From positions 620,001 through 684,000 of the forward strand of contig NZ_JAODPB010000003.1 of the NCBI RefSeq assembly GCF_025770735.1: a stretch of 64,000 nt of DNA. Reading direction: 5' to 3'. The first letter of the stretch is position 1; the number at the start of each line of letters is the position of its first letter. Below the pieces are notes generated by a model that was not told where the DNA came from, did not search any database, and saw only the letters and a list, made by a program, of their open reading frames with translations. Shown here one piece after another: positions 16,973-26,271 of this stretch. Both the position numbers and the translations under genes were made by a program. Origin of the DNA: Shouchella tritolerans. Lineage in GTDB: Bacteria > Bacillota > Bacilli > Bacillales > Bacillaceae_D.

Positions 16973-16992
16973 TATATACTTAGTATATAATG
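16973..16992 (+). promoter_or_regulatory. PadR-type operator overlapping the transporter promoter
   Basis: TATATACTTAGTATATAATG: the inverted repeat TATAC-TTA-GTATA leads directly into TATAAT at 16986-16991, a perfect -10 element. No good -35 was found at 17 bases. A repressor here would block RNA polymerase. The PadR gene at the end of the same operon is the obvious candidate. Confidence 0.6.
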
Positions 16993-17020
16993 AGTGAGAT
17001 TGTTAAGAGGAGGGAACAGA

Positions 17021-17740
17021 ATGATTAAAGTGAGCAATTTGACGAAAGAATTTATGCAAGGGCAAGAGGCTACGCAAGTGTTAAAAGGGGTTGATTTTAC
17101 GATAAAGGAAGGCGAATTCGTGGCAATTATGGGGCCGAGTGGTTCTGGCAAAAGCACATTGCTTCAACTGCTAGGCGGGCTGGATGTCCCTACTGCTGGG
17201 GAAATAGAGATAGACGGAAAACCGTTGCATCAGATGAAAGAAAAAGAAAGAACGATCTTTCGGCGACAAAAGGCAGGGTTTGTGTTTCAAAATTATCAAT
17301 TGTTGCCTACGTTAACGGTTGAAGAAAATGTCGCATTTCCCCTCCATGCGGACGGTAAGTGGACGAGTGAACATAGCCAAGCGGTCAATAATTTGATTGA
17401 TTCAGTTGGGTTAAAGGGACTAAACCGCAAACGGGTGAACTTGCTCAGTGGGGGCCAACAGCAGCGAGTGGCGATAGCAAGGGCGCTTGTTCATAACCCG
17501 ACTGTTTTGTTGGCGGATGAACCAACTGGAAATTTAGATCGAGCGAAAGCAGAAGAAATACTGGCCTTGCTGTCAACGTTCCACCGCAAAGACAAACAAA
17601 CGGTTGTGATGGTGACACACGACATTTTTGCTGCTGGTTTTGCAGACCGCATCATTCTTTTTAGGGACGGAGTCATCGACCAAGTTATTTCGAGGGAGGA
17701 TCGTGACTATGCTAAATACTTGGCGAATTTCATGGCGTAA
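17021..17740 (+). CDS. ABC transporter ATPase, MacB/LolD type
   Basis: A 239-residue ATPase beginning at ATG 17021 with AGAGGAGGG 6 bases upstream. Motifs: Walker A GPSGSGKST (about residues 38-46), Q-loop FVFQNYQLLPTLTVEENV (typical of the MacB/LolD/BceA group), signature LLSGGQQQRVAIARAL, Walker B VLLADEPTGNLD and the H-loop MVTHD. Works with the FtsX-type permease whose gene overlaps its 3' end by 32 bases. Such systems move peptides, lipids or antimicrobials, or act mechanically on the envelope, rather than importing nutrients. Confidence 0.92.
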   Translation: MIKVSNLTKEFMQGQEATQVLKGVDFTIKEGEFVAIMGPSGSGKSTLLQLLGGLDVPTAGEIEIDGKPLHQMKEKERTIFRRQKAGFVFQNYQLLPTLTVEENVAFPLHADGKWTSEHSQAVNNLIDSVGLKGLNRKRVNLLSGGQQQRVAIARALVHNPTVLLADEPTGNLDRAKAEEILALLSTFHRKDKQTVVMVTHDIFAAGFADRIILFRDGVIDQVISREDRDYAKYLANFMA

Positions 17741-20171
17741 TATCACCGATAACAAAAAAAGGTTTGGCTTGACGTTGCTCGCTATTATGCTTGGAACGTC
17801 TTTTGTAACGGCTATGCTAGTAGCCGATAAAACAACAGATGACGTTTTTGACTACTACGAGCAAATGTATGTCGGCAATGCTGATTATTGGGTATTAAGC
17901 GATGAACATACGTATCCTGAGGAAATGATTGCGTCCATCCAAAATGACCCGATTGTCACCCATACATTGGAAGCGCTCGACAAGCACGCTTTTTTTGAGC
18001 TTGAGGGCGACCGCTCTTTAAATGAACGGGCTGTAAGAATTACAGGTGTCAGTGACCAAAACAGTCCTTTGCTGAAACTGCCTGTTATAGAAGGGGAACT
18101 AGACAATCAAGGATTGGTCGTACCCAAAAACGTCGCCAATCTTTTAGGCGTAGGGGTTGGCGATACGGTTCGCCTAGCTAATATGGGAGAGGCGCAAGTC
18201 TCTGCGGTCGTTGAGTATACGCAACTGCTAGCAAGCCCTAATAATTGGGAAAGCGCCGAGTCTTCTAGTTTTCGGATTATGGCTCCACTTGACTTATTAA
18301 GAGAGTGGACAGGAAACGACCATGACATTTCCTATATGCGTTTTCAAGTGCAAGGCGATGGCAAGGATTTGTTTAAAACATTGCAACAACAATTTCAAGA
18401 TACTCATGTATTTATTCAACCTGTAGTGGCCGATGACCTTCAAAGCAATGATATTGGCGGACTTTATACGTTCTTTTATTTAATTGCAGGCTTGTCGATG
18501 TTTATCAGTGGGTTCATTGTATTTAATATGATTTATACGAGCGTTATTGAAAGAAGAAAAGAATTTGCGATTATGAAAAGCTTAGGGTACACACAACGGG
18601 CTGTTTCTAAACTCGTGCTTATGGAAATGTTGCTTTTGTCGTTGTTGGGCACGGCAATAGGCGTGCCGCTTGGGGTATGGCTCGGGGATGTATTCATGGA
18701 TGTTCTTCTTGGTGTTTTTGATTTTGATATGGTCTATACGCTAAACTGGCAGCTGCCGGCATTGGTAGCGTTCATCATTGGTGTGCTGTTCCCGATTGCT
18801 TTTTCGCTATTCCCCATTTACCACGCCGGCAAGACGTCGATTTTATTGACATTAAAAATGGAAACGGAAACGAATCAATCATCGAAACGGTTGTGGCAAC
18901 GGGCGGTAGTTGGAGCTGGTCTTCTTTGTTTAGGTTTTTTTGACCATCCCGTCGCTTACGCTGCTATCATAGCTGGTGTGATTCTTTTGTTTCCTCTGCT
19001 GTTATTAGGGTTGAACAAACTACTTAAACCGCTATTGAAAAAGCTTTTTCAGTATCCAGGGATCATGGCTGCCAACCATATAAGCCAGCAGCTAAATCGC
19101 AATGCCCATACAGCGGCGATTCTTGCTATCGGCATTTCGGTTATTTTATTGCTTGGTGCAGTTATAAAATCTGCTCCAGAAGGTTTCGAGAACGACATTC
19201 GAAACACGTATGGCGGAGATTTGAAAATGACGTCTGAAGCGCCATGGTCAGAGGAAGATCGTGCCAAACTCCTTTCTTATGAAGAGATTGAAGCGGTTGA
19301 GCCGTTTACTGAAGCAACGCCGATAACGTGGGAAACGACGAGCGGAGAGAGCAGGCAATTTTCTGTTCTTGCTGTCAGTGAAGAAGGCCCTGCCTTATTT
19401 GCCGATCCCCATGAAAAAGAGCTGCTTAAGCAATTAAACGGGAACCCTTCTATATTGCTTGGGGAGCGTGCTTTTAAAGAATGGGACGGACAGATAGGCG
19501 AGCATATACAAATGAACACGCCAAACGGCCGGCAATCTTTCGAAGTAGTTGGAGTCGTGCAGACGTCCCACTATTCTGGCTATGTCGCTTTTATGGATGA
19601 GAGCCACCTTCAGCACGAATTTGGCTGGACCAATAGCTTTGATTTGTTGCTTACGGCTGAGCAGGAAGCGTATACTACGATTCGCGAACAGACATGGTCT
19701 GAGTTTGGCGGGCAGCTTTCAAAAGTGGAAACGGTAGAAGAGGAAATTCGCTCGACGACATCAGCGGTTTCTGGCATGAATGAACTGATTTCTGTTATGT
19801 TGTTTATGATGATCGGATTAGCGAGTATTGGCACTGCGAATACGTTAGTGATGAATACAATGGAACGGATAACGGAGATTGGGACGATGCGTGCACTTGG
19901 CTTCACCAAGCAACAAGTTCGAAAAATGATCATGGCTGAAGGATTCCTCATTGGTTTAGCAGGCGTGGTGATAGGGATGGCGATTGGTGTACTCTTGATT
20001 TTTGTTACTAGCCAATCTGAAATAATGGAAGGCTTTATGTCTTTTCAGTTGCCTGTCGGCAATATGATCTTAGCTATTATTGCCGGAATTGGGTTAAGCC
20101 TTAGTGCAGCCTGGATATCTAGTCACAGTGCAAGTAAAATGGATATACAGTCATCTCTTAAAGAAGGGTGA
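17709..20171 (+). CDS. FtsX/MacB-type ABC permease (two FtsX domains)
   Basis: An 820-residue permease that starts at ATG 17709 inside the ATPase gene, behind GGGAGGA. It has an N-terminal helix (about 18-38), a MacB-like outside domain (about 45-245), an FtsX block with three or four helices around 260-390 that includes ERRKEFAIMKSLGYTQRAVSKLVLMEML, two more hydrophobic segments, a second outside domain (about 500-690) and a second FtsX block with MERITEIGTMRALGFTKQQVRKMI. The ~10-helix duplicated layout is usual for Firmicute export or resistance ABC systems controlled by a linked repressor. The substrate cannot be read from sequence. Confidence 0.88.
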   Translation: MLNTWRISWRNITDNKKRFGLTLLAIMLGTSFVTAMLVADKTTDDVFDYYEQMYVGNADYWVLSDEHTYPEEMIASIQNDPIVTHTLEALDKHAFFELEGDRSLNERAVRITGVSDQNSPLLKLPVIEGELDNQGLVVPKNVANLLGVGVGDTVRLANMGEAQVSAVVEYTQLLASPNNWESAESSSFRIMAPLDLLREWTGNDHDISYMRFQVQGDGKDLFKTLQQQFQDTHVFIQPVVADDLQSNDIGGLYTFFYLIAGLSMFISGFIVFNMIYTSVIERRKEFAIMKSLGYTQRAVSKLVLMEMLLLSLLGTAIGVPLGVWLGDVFMDVLLGVFDFDMVYTLNWQLPALVAFIIGVLFPIAFSLFPIYHAGKTSILLTLKMETETNQSSKRLWQRAVVGAGLLCLGFFDHPVAYAAIIAGVILLFPLLLLGLNKLLKPLLKKLFQYPGIMAANHISQQLNRNAHTAAILAIGISVILLLGAVIKSAPEGFENDIRNTYGGDLKMTSEAPWSEEDRAKLLSYEEIEAVEPFTEATPITWETTSGESRQFSVLAVSEEGPALFADPHEKELLKQLNGNPSILLGERAFKEWDGQIGEHIQMNTPNGRQSFEVVGVVQTSHYSGYVAFMDESHLQHEFGWTNSFDLLLTAEQEAYTTIREQTWSEFGGQLSKVETVEEEIRSTTSAVSGMNELISVMLFMMIGLASIGTANTLVMNTMERITEIGTMRALGFTKQQVRKMIMAEGFLIGLAGVVIGMAIGVLLIFVTSQSEIMEGFMSFQLPVGNMILAIIAGIGLSLSAAWISSHSASKMDIQSSLKEG

Positions 20172-20175
20172 TCGT

Positions 20176-20682
20176 TTGTCAGTTAAATATGGGATTTTAA
20201 CATTATTGTGCCAGCAACATCGCCATGGATACGAATTGAAATTAGAACTCGATTCGCTATTAGGGATTAAAGGAAAGATCAATCCTGGCCAAATTTATAC
20301 GACCCTTGATCGCTTAATTCGGGATCAATTCGTTTCCTCTCCTGGGGCGGATGAGCAGGAACGGAAGTTATTTGCCTTAGAGCCCGCCGGTGAAAAAGAG
20401 CTAAAAAAATGGTTGCTGGAACCAGTAACGTACGATTCAACAAAAGATGATTTTTTCTTTAAATGGAGTTGTGCGCGAAAAATCGAATTTGCCCAAGAAA
20501 AGAACATGCTGGAACAACAAAAAGCATTAGTGATTAAAGAAGTAATGGAGTTAACGAAATTAAAAACAACGTTCTTGCTTGAAGGGGACGAAAACAAGTA
20601 CTTATTAATTACAGGCATGTTGCTGCATTTAGAAGCAGATTTGAACTGGATCAACCAAGTAGCAAATCGGAGTTTTTCGTAA
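20176..20682 (+). CDS. PadR-family transcriptional regulator
   Basis: A 168-residue regulator with a TTG start (20176) five bases after the permease stop and a GAAGGG site. The first ~75 residues form the PadR winged helix: SVKYGILTLLCQQHRHGYELK, then GQIYTTLDRLIRDQFV. The C-terminal ~90 residues form the helical dimer arm (Vir_act_alpha_C type). PadR proteins repress linked transporter genes and are released by the transported compound (family knowledge). Being last in the operon whose promoter has a PadR-like dyad, it probably regulates itself. Confidence 0.88.
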   Translation: MSVKYGILTLLCQQHRHGYELKLELDSLLGIKGKINPGQIYTTLDRLIRDQFVSSPGADEQERKLFALEPAGEKELKKWLLEPVTYDSTKDDFFFKWSCARKIEFAQEKNMLEQQKALVIKEVMELTKLKTTFLLEGDENKYLLITGMLLHLEADLNWINQVANRSFS

Positions 20683-20833
20683 AGGTGGGTGGATGGTCTT
20701 CGATCATTCTTCTCTATCAACTCTTTCTTAGAGGGAAGCTGTTTAGAACGGCAAATGCCGCTACAACGCCTTTTTGATAAGCTCTGTTTGCGTTTAGGCC
20801 AATTCGCCGGTATAATAAGACTACAAAGACATA

Positions 20834-20870
20834 GGATAAAAAAGGCCTGGTGCGCGAACACCGAGGCCAG
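20834..20870 (-). terminator. Intrinsic terminator downstream of the holin-like toxin gene
   Basis: Read on the minus strand, GGCCTCGGTG and CGCACCAGGCC form a stem around TTCG, followed by TTTTTT. It would end the toxin transcript. Confidence 0.65.
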
Positions 20871-20911
20871 TGGCAATTGAATGCCCTAAAGGGGCGTTCG
20901 CCTAAGTGATT

Positions 20912-20952
20912 CCAATAACCACTCTAGCTTCCCGGGCTTAGGAGTGGTTATT
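20912..20952. terminator. Hairpin next to the toxin stop codon
   Basis: AATAACCACTC and GAGTGGTTATT form an 11-bp stem that includes the toxin stop codon. It may act as terminator for an antisense antitoxin RNA or as a 3' stability structure of the toxin mRNA. Confidence 0.5.
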
Positions 20953-21031
20953 TGTCTTTCTTATACGACAGTATGGCAACGAGTAGGTTTGCCGCTGCAA
21001 ACGTGACAACTAGCGTTTCGAATACTGTCAA
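20948..21031 (-). CDS. Holin-like small toxin (type I toxin-antitoxin style), 27 residues
   Basis: A 27-residue protein, MTVFETLVVTFAAANLLVAILSYKKDK, read from a TTG at 21031 with a GGGGGTGAG ribosome site 5 bases before it. The short acidic start T-V-F-E, a single membrane helix and a Lys-rich end are the pattern of the putative holin-like toxins and TxpA/BsrG-type toxins of Bacillus, where the toxin mRNA is countered by an antisense RNA. Two hairpins lie within 120 bases downstream, one of them a clear terminator. No antisense RNA promoter was pinned down. Too short for routine gene finders, so likely to be missed. Confidence 0.7.
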   Translation of the reverse strand: MTVFETLVVTFAAANLLVAILSYKKDK

Positions 21032-21307
21032 GGCCTCACCCCCTTTCGTTAGCAAAAAACATGCAAGGGGGCGAACGACCACTCCAAAGCCTTATTCAAT
21101 TGCCTTGTTTTAGTATACCATATTCAAGTAGATAAGAATATACGTTCGTATAAATGAGTCTCCGATTGAAACACTTCTTTTCTTGCTAGGTTTCTTCAGT
21201 GTGGAAGGCTGTACACTATTTTTAACGTTTACTTTACTAGAGATATAAAGGGTAAAACGACGAAAAATCGTGTATGATAGAGAAAGAACGGCAGGGAGGT
21301 TTCGCTC

Positions 21308-22114
21308 ATGTTACCAATGCTGCAACAAATCCAAGTGAATTATCATGCGCTCAGCGCTGCGGAGAAACGTATTGCCGATTATGTGATGAGCGCGCCAAAA
21401 GAACTTGCTAATATCCATATTAAAGACTTGGCGGCAAAATGCAGTGTTTCCGTAGCGACAATCACCCGTTTTTGCCGAAAAGTCGGAGCGGCCAATTTCG
21501 TTGAATTTAAAATGTCTATAAGGGACAGCACTCGAACAGAAGAAGAGGGCGGAGAGCTGATCGCTGAAATGGAGTCGATTTACAAAGCGATTATTGGCGG
21601 AAGTCGGGAGCTGATTAAACAGGACGACATTGTCCAAGCTGCTACATTGCTTGAGAACGCGAACCGGATTGAAATTTATGGAATCGGCAGCTCTGGCTTG
21701 TCTGGTCAGGAAATGAAGTTTCGGCTAATGCGGATGGGGATGCGCGTTGACTGCCATATCGATTCCCATACGATGGTGATGAACGCCTCGCTTTTGACAG
21801 CGGCAGATGTAGTTCTCGCCATTTCAAATTCTGGCTATACGGTTGATATTCAGGAAGCGGTGGCGTTAGCAAAAGAAAATGGGGCAACGATCATTTTGTT
21901 GACGAACCATGAACATACCCCATTAAGCGAAATGGCAGACTTGCTGCTCTTAAGTTTCAGCCCTAAACCTTTTTACGCTCGTGGCTTTCTCAACGCCCAG
22001 CTCTCCATCGTCCACGTGCTTGATTTAATCAGCCTTGTGCTCGCCCAAAATGAAGAACGAGCGGAAGCGCGCCGGAAAACACTTCACGCGCTCAGCCAAT
22101 TAAAAAAGATCTAA
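21308..22114 (+). CDS. RpiR/MurR-family transcriptional regulator
   Basis: A 268-residue regulator. An N-terminal HTH_6 domain (about residues 1-77, with AEKRIADYVMSAP and KCSVSVATITRFCRKVG) precedes a SIS sugar-phosphate-binding domain (about 105-245, with IYGIGSSGLSGQ and ISNSGYTVDIQEA). GGGAGG stands 9 bases before ATG 21308. RpiR proteins sense sugar phosphates. It converges on the nanE-PTS operon and very likely controls it, perhaps sensing ManNAc-6-P or GlcNAc-6-P. Confidence 0.9.
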   Translation: MLPMLQQIQVNYHALSAAEKRIADYVMSAPKELANIHIKDLAAKCSVSVATITRFCRKVGAANFVEFKMSIRDSTRTEEEGGELIAEMESIYKAIIGGSRELIKQDDIVQAATLLENANRIEIYGIGSSGLSGQEMKFRLMRMGMRVDCHIDSHTMVMNASLLTAADVVLAISNSGYTVDIQEAVALAKENGATIILLTNHEHTPLSEMADLLLLSFSPKPFYARGFLNAQLSIVHVLDLISLVLAQNEERAEARRKTLHALSQLKKI

Positions 22115-22130
22115 CAGCTGCTATCATAGA

Positions 22131-22169
22131 CAAAACGCCTTTGAGAATGATCTCAGAGGCGTTTTTTGT
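22131..22169. terminator. Bidirectional terminator between rpiR-type gene and nanE
   Basis: AAAACGCCTTTGAGA pairs with TCTCAGAGGCGTTTT, with T runs on both sides, so it can serve both converging genes. Confidence 0.85.
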
Positions 22170-22182
22170 CTATAAATGAATT

Positions 22183-22866
22183 TTATTGCAAGGCTTCCAC
22201 AAACGTCTTTGTAATTTGCTGAGGACGGGTAATCGCTCCACCGACGACAACGCTGTGAGCACCTGCTTTAAGGGCGCCTTTGGCAAGGGCAGGGGTGTTC
22301 ATTTTCCCTTCTGCTATGACTGGCGCTTTAACCGCTTGGGTCATCTCTTTTAAAAGAGCAAAATCATTGTCTGACGCAGATGCGCCAGCCGTATAAGCGG
22401 TATAGCCTACTAATGTTGTCGAGATGCAGTCAAAGCCAAGGCGGTCTGCTTCCATTGCTTCTTCCAATGTGGAGACATCCGCCATAAGGGCAACGGTCGG
22501 ATACTTGCTGCGGATTGCTGCTACCATTTCTGCCAACGATTGCTTGGGACGCTTTTGTTTGGTCGCATCCATGGCAATCATGTCCACTTTGGCTTCCATT
22601 AATTCGTCTACTTCCGTCATCGTCGCTGTAATATAAACGTCGCTTTCTGGATAATGGCGCTTCACAATTCCAATGACAGGCAGGTCAACCATTGATTTTA
22701 TTTCAAGTATATCTTCTTTCGAATTGGCACGAATCCCTGAAGCGCCGCCTTGTTTAGCGGCGAGAGCCATACGCCCCATAATGAAGGACGAATGGAGCGG
22801 TTCTTCTTCTAATGCTTGGCAGGAAACAACCAGTTTGTTTTCAATTTTTTTTAACACAGCATGCAT
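22183..22866 (-). CDS. nanE: N-acetylmannosamine-6-phosphate 2-epimerase NanE
   Basis: A 227-residue TIM-barrel enzyme converting ManNAc-6-P to GlcNAc-6-P. Recognisable stretches: [16 protein letters not shown] at the start, [16 protein letters not shown] (with the catalytic Lys), [32 protein letters not shown] and [10 protein letters not shown] near the end. It follows the PTS gene by one base, so they form one operon. Together they suggest uptake of ManNAc as ManNAc-6-P and entry into amino-sugar metabolism; nagA and nagB are not in this window. Confidence 0.95.
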   Translation of the reverse strand: MHAVLKKIENKLVVSCQALEEEPLHSSFIMGRMALAAKQGGASGIRANSKEDILEIKSMVDLPVIGIVKRHYPESDVYITATMTEVDELMEAKVDMIAMDATKQKRPKQSLAEMVAAIRSKYPTVALMADVSTLEEAMEADRLGFDCISTTLVGYTAYTAGASASDNDFALLKEMTQAVKAPVIAEGKMNTPALAKGALKAGAHSVVVGGAITRPQQITKTFVEALQ

Positions 22867-22867
22867 G

Positions 22868-24406
22868 TCATTTATCTCCTAACAGTTCATCAACTTCATT
22901 GCGAATAACCGTCACTTCCGGTCCATAGATCACTTGTACGCCGTTGCCGTTCACAATAACGCCCTTGGCGCCTGTCGCTTTGAATTGGTCTTTATCCACT
23001 TTCTCACCATCATGGACACTAACGCGTAGGCGGGTGGCGCAGGCATCGACATCTTTAATGTTTGCAGCAGCCCCCAGTGCAGCGACGATGGCGGCAGCCC
23101 TCTCTGTGCCAGATGCAGTTTGTGCAGCGATTTCCTCGTCTTCACGGCCTGGCGTTTTGTAGTTGAATTTCCTAATCATAAAGCGGAACGTGAAATAATA
23201 AAGGAAAAACCAGACAATACCAATAAGCGGGACGATCACCCAATTGGTTTTATCGTTGCCTTGAAGCACGCCGAACAAAATAAAATCGATGAAGCCGCCA
23301 GAAAATGTCTGCCCGATTGTAATCGAAAAGATGTGCGCAAGCATAAAGGCGAGACCATCAAAAAAGGCGTGAACGACATAAAGAGCAGGAGCAATGAACA
23401 GGAATGAGAACTCAATTGGCTCGGTAATGCCTGTCAAAAAGGAAGTGAGCCCTGCTGAGAGCAAAAGTCCAGCAACGATCTTTTTGTTTTTAGGTTTGGC
23501 TGTGTGGTAAATGGCTAAGCATGCACCGAGCAAACCGAACATCATCGTAATAAAACGCCCGGACATAAAGCGCGAAGTTCCTTCGTAGAATTGAGTCACG
23601 CTTGGGTCAGCGAGCTGTGCGAAGAAAATTCGCTGTGTGCCTTCGACAAGTGTGCCATCGACAATCATAGAGCCGCCAAGGCTTGTTGTCCAAAATGGCA
23701 TGTAAAAAATATGGTGCAAGCCGAATGGCCCTAACAAACGTAGAATAAAGCCGTATAAAAATGTTCCAATATAGCCGGTCATTTCTACTAAAGAACCGAG
23801 TGAGAATATCCCTTGTTGAATAAACGGCCATACATAAAACAATAGGACACCAAGAACCATCGCAGCAACAGAGGTAATAATCGGAATAAAACGAGAGCCG
23901 CCAAAGAAACCAAGAAAACGAGGGAGCTCAATTTTATAGTAGCGTTTATGGAGAACATACGCCATAATTCCGACGAGCACACCGCCAAAAACGCCTGTTT
24001 CCAGTGTTTGGATGCCTACGCTCATTCCTTGGCCGACATCAGCAAGAGAGTCCTCAGCGAGTGTGCCGGTAATCGTTAGCATGGCATTAATCGTCGCATT
24101 CATGACAAAGTAGCCGATAACGGCTGCAAGGCCGACTGTACCTTTGTCCGCCCGTGCTAGACCGATGGCAAGGCCAATCGCAAATAAAAGCGGAAGATTG
24201 GCAAAGACAATGTTTCCTGCTGAGCTCATGATAGTAAATAAGCCTTGCAAAAACGGCTGGTCCAAAAACGGATAGGCGACAAGCGTATTCGGGTTGCTTA
24301 AAGCGCCGCCAATGCCTAACAATAAACCAGCGGCAGGTAAAACGGCGATGGGAAGCATAAACGATTTTCCGAACCGTTGTGCTTTTTCAAAGAAAACACT
24401 CATCAT
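22868..24406 (-). CDS. PTS transporter EIICB, amino-sugar (probably N-acetylmannosamine/GlcNAc) type
   Basis: A 512-residue glucose-family PTS permease. The start at ATG 24406 is set by AAAGGAG 5 bases before it; a GTG at 24412 overlaps that site. The EIIC domain (about residues 5-415) has ~10 helices with [31 protein letters not shown] and [12 protein letters not shown]. The EIIB domain (about 435-512) contains [12 protein letters not shown] with the phosphorylated Cys. It has no EIIA domain, so one must come from elsewhere. The nanE partner and RpiR neighbour point to ManNAc rather than glucose. Confidence 0.88.
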   Translation of the reverse strand: MMSVFFEKAQRFGKSFMLPIAVLPAAGLLLGIGGALSNPNTLVAYPFLDQPFLQGLFTIMSSAGNIVFANLPLLFAIGLAIGLARADKGTVGLAAVIGYFVMNATINAMLTITGTLAEDSLADVGQGMSVGIQTLETGVFGGVLVGIMAYVLHKRYYKIELPRFLGFFGGSRFIPIITSVAAMVLGVLLFYVWPFIQQGIFSLGSLVEMTGYIGTFLYGFILRLLGPFGLHHIFYMPFWTTSLGGSMIVDGTLVEGTQRIFFAQLADPSVTQFYEGTSRFMSGRFITMMFGLLGACLAIYHTAKPKNKKIVAGLLLSAGLTSFLTGITEPIEFSFLFIAPALYVVHAFFDGLAFMLAHIFSITIGQTFSGGFIDFILFGVLQGNDKTNWVIVPLIGIVWFFLYYFTFRFMIRKFNYKTPGREDEEIAAQTASGTERAAAIVAALGAAANIKDVDACATRLRVSVHDGEKVDKDQFKATGAKGVIVNGNGVQVIYGPEVTVIRNEVDELLGDK

Positions 24407-24438
24407 TTTCACTCCTTTAAGGTAAATTATTTACAAAG

Positions 24439-24467
24439 ATTATATAGTTGTTTTCCTGATTTGGCAA
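24439..24467 (-). promoter_or_regulatory. SigA promoter of the PTS-nanE operon
   Basis: On the minus strand TTGCCA (24467-24462) and TATAAT (24444-24439) are separated by 17 bases. Confidence 0.75.
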
Positions 24468-24476
24468 TGGAAATAA

Positions 24477-24492
24477 ATGAAAGCGGTTTGAC
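24477..24492. promoter_or_regulatory. Candidate cre (CcpA) site upstream of the PTS promoter
   Basis: ATGAAAGCGGTTTGAC fits the cre consensus WTGNAANCGNWNNCW with one mismatch, ten bases upstream of the -35. The location allows modulation by CcpA rather than simple blockage. Confidence 0.45.
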
Positions 24493-24699
24493 TCTTTCAT
24501 AGATGAATGAGAAGAAAAGTTGTTTTGATGTAACTGTGGCGGTGATTTTGTTGTTTGCTAAATTCATTTTTCCTCAGCTTTAAACGATTTATCCCTAGCT
24601 TCTATCATCTGTACGTTGAATACTTGAGTAGGGGTCACTGCTACTGTTTCCAGTTAGCCAGAAAATAATGTAGCGTGCATTTTTCTGTTTCTTCTGGGG

Positions 24700-24711
24700 T
24701 TTTGCTATAAT
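24700..24711 (+). promoter_or_regulatory. Extended -10 promoter of pepT
   Basis: TTTGCTATAAT gives a TGN-TATAAT extended -10 at 24706-24711 with no good -35, 40 bases upstream of the pepT ATG. Confidence 0.55.
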
Positions 24712-24750
24712 GGAAGGAAATAAACCAAATCGGTGAAGGGATTGCAAAAC

Positions 24751-25977
24751 ATGAAACAAGAAATCATTGACCGCTTTACTCGCTATGCTAAAGTGGATAC
24801 ACAATCCACAGAGGCGAGCAATGCTGTTCCGACAACAGAAGGACAATTGGAACTTGGCCGCCTCCTTGTAGAAGAGTTGAAAGCGCTTGGCTTAACAGAA
24901 GTGACGATGGACGATAATGGCTATGTGATGGCGACATTGGAGAGCAATACAAATAAGGCAGTCCCGACTATTGGCTTTCTTGCCCATCTTGATACGGCGA
25001 CAGAATTTACAGGTAAGAACGTCAATCCGCAAGTACACGAGTACAGCGGCGGCGATATTGAGCTTGGCCATGGCTACGTGCTCTCGCCTAAGCAATTTCC
25101 AGAACTAGCAGGGTACAAAGGTCATACGTTGATTACCACAGACGGAACCACGCTGCTTGGCGCCGACGACAAAGCCGGAATTGCTGAGATAATGACAGCG
25201 ATGGATTATTTGATCAAGCATCTAGAAATAGAGCATGGGAAAATTCGTGTCGCCTTTACGCCAGATGAGGAAATTGGACGGGGACCGGCCCATTTTGATG
25301 TTGACGCCTTTGGCGCTGCCTTTGCTTATACGCTTGATGGCGGACCTTTAGGTCAATTCCAATATGAGAGTTTCAATGCGGCGGCAGCAAAAGTCAGTTT
25401 TTATGGCGTTAGCACTCATCCTGGAACGGCCAAAAATAAAATGGTGAATGCGATTAAACGGGCGATCGAATTCCATTCACAGCTTCCAGCGAACGAAGCG
25501 CCAGAATTCACGGAAGGCTATGAAGGCTTTTACCACTTGCTTTCTATGGAAGGCAATGCTGATTTTGCTGAACTCCACTATATTATTCGTGATTTTGACC
25601 GTCAGCAATTTGTAAATAGAAAGGCGAAAATGGAGGCCATTGCCTGGGAAATGCAAGAAAAGCATGGAAAGGGAAAAGTATCCATCGAGCTTCGTGACCA
25701 ATATTACAATATGCGGGAAAAAATAGAGCCACAGAAGGAAATTGTCGAGGTCGCGTTGGAGGCGATGGAGAAGCTTGGCATTGAGCCGAAAGTAGGGCCA
25801 ATTCGCGGTGGTACCGATGGATCGCAACTTTCTTATAAAGGGTTGCCTACACCGAACATTTTTACTGGAGGAGAAAATTACCACGGCCGCTATGAATATG
25901 TGTCAGTAGACAATATGGAAAAAGCAGTCCATGTGATTGTCAATATCGCCAATCTTGTTGCTCAGCGAGCAAAATAA
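24751..25977 (+). CDS. pepT: Peptidase T (tripeptide aminopeptidase)
   Basis: A 408-residue M20 zinc aminopeptidase that removes the N-terminal residue from tripeptides in the cytoplasm. ATG 24751 begins with [19 protein letters not shown], the family start; upstream GTG and TTG codons are in frame but less likely. Metal-binding and catalytic stretches are all present: GFLAHLDTA (His and Asp), [12 protein letters not shown] (bridging Asp), [10 protein letters not shown] (catalytic and metal Glu), YTLDGG (Asp) and [13 protein letters not shown] (last His). Length fits the family (~408-410). Confidence 0.96.
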   Translation: MKQEIIDRFTRYAKVDTQSTEASNAVPTTEGQLELGRLLVEELKALGLTEVTMDDNGYVMATLESNTNKAVPTIGFLAHLDTATEFTGKNVNPQVHEYSGGDIELGHGYVLSPKQFPELAGYKGHTLITTDGTTLLGADDKAGIAEIMTAMDYLIKHLEIEHGKIRVAFTPDEEIGRGPAHFDVDAFGAAFAYTLDGGPLGQFQYESFNAAAAKVSFYGVSTHPGTAKNKMVNAIKRAIEFHSQLPANEAPEFTEGYEGFYHLLSMEGNADFAELHYIIRDFDRQQFVNRKAKMEAIAWEMQEKHGKGKVSIELRDQYYNMREKIEPQKEIVEVALEAMEKLGIEPKVGPIRGGTDGSQLSYKGLPTPNIFTGGENYHGRYEYVSVDNMEKAVHVIVNIANLVAQRAK

Positions 25978-26271
25978 GCAATGCTGCCTGAATGGTGGGG
26001 AAGTGCTTCTCTAAGCAAAACGGGCGTTTGATGCGGTGGTTGTGTACTGCGGTGCCATGGAATAGACATCTGCCTTCGGAACTTTTGCCGCGTCTATTTG
26101 TTTAACAACACAGTTCGCTCATGTCATCCGACGGCCGAAGATGGGTTTTTCTAATGGAGTCATTAGCCACTTTGTCACAGATCGTTTCGATTTGGGATGG
26201 CTGCAATGGAGCTTGCTTCGATATACTTGATCGTAAGCGAGACATACAGCCATATGAATGGAGGAGTCAAC

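Noticed and set aside
20689-20880. 63-codon frame after the PadR gene
   Set aside because: No family, and it runs through the terminator of the opposite-strand toxin gene.
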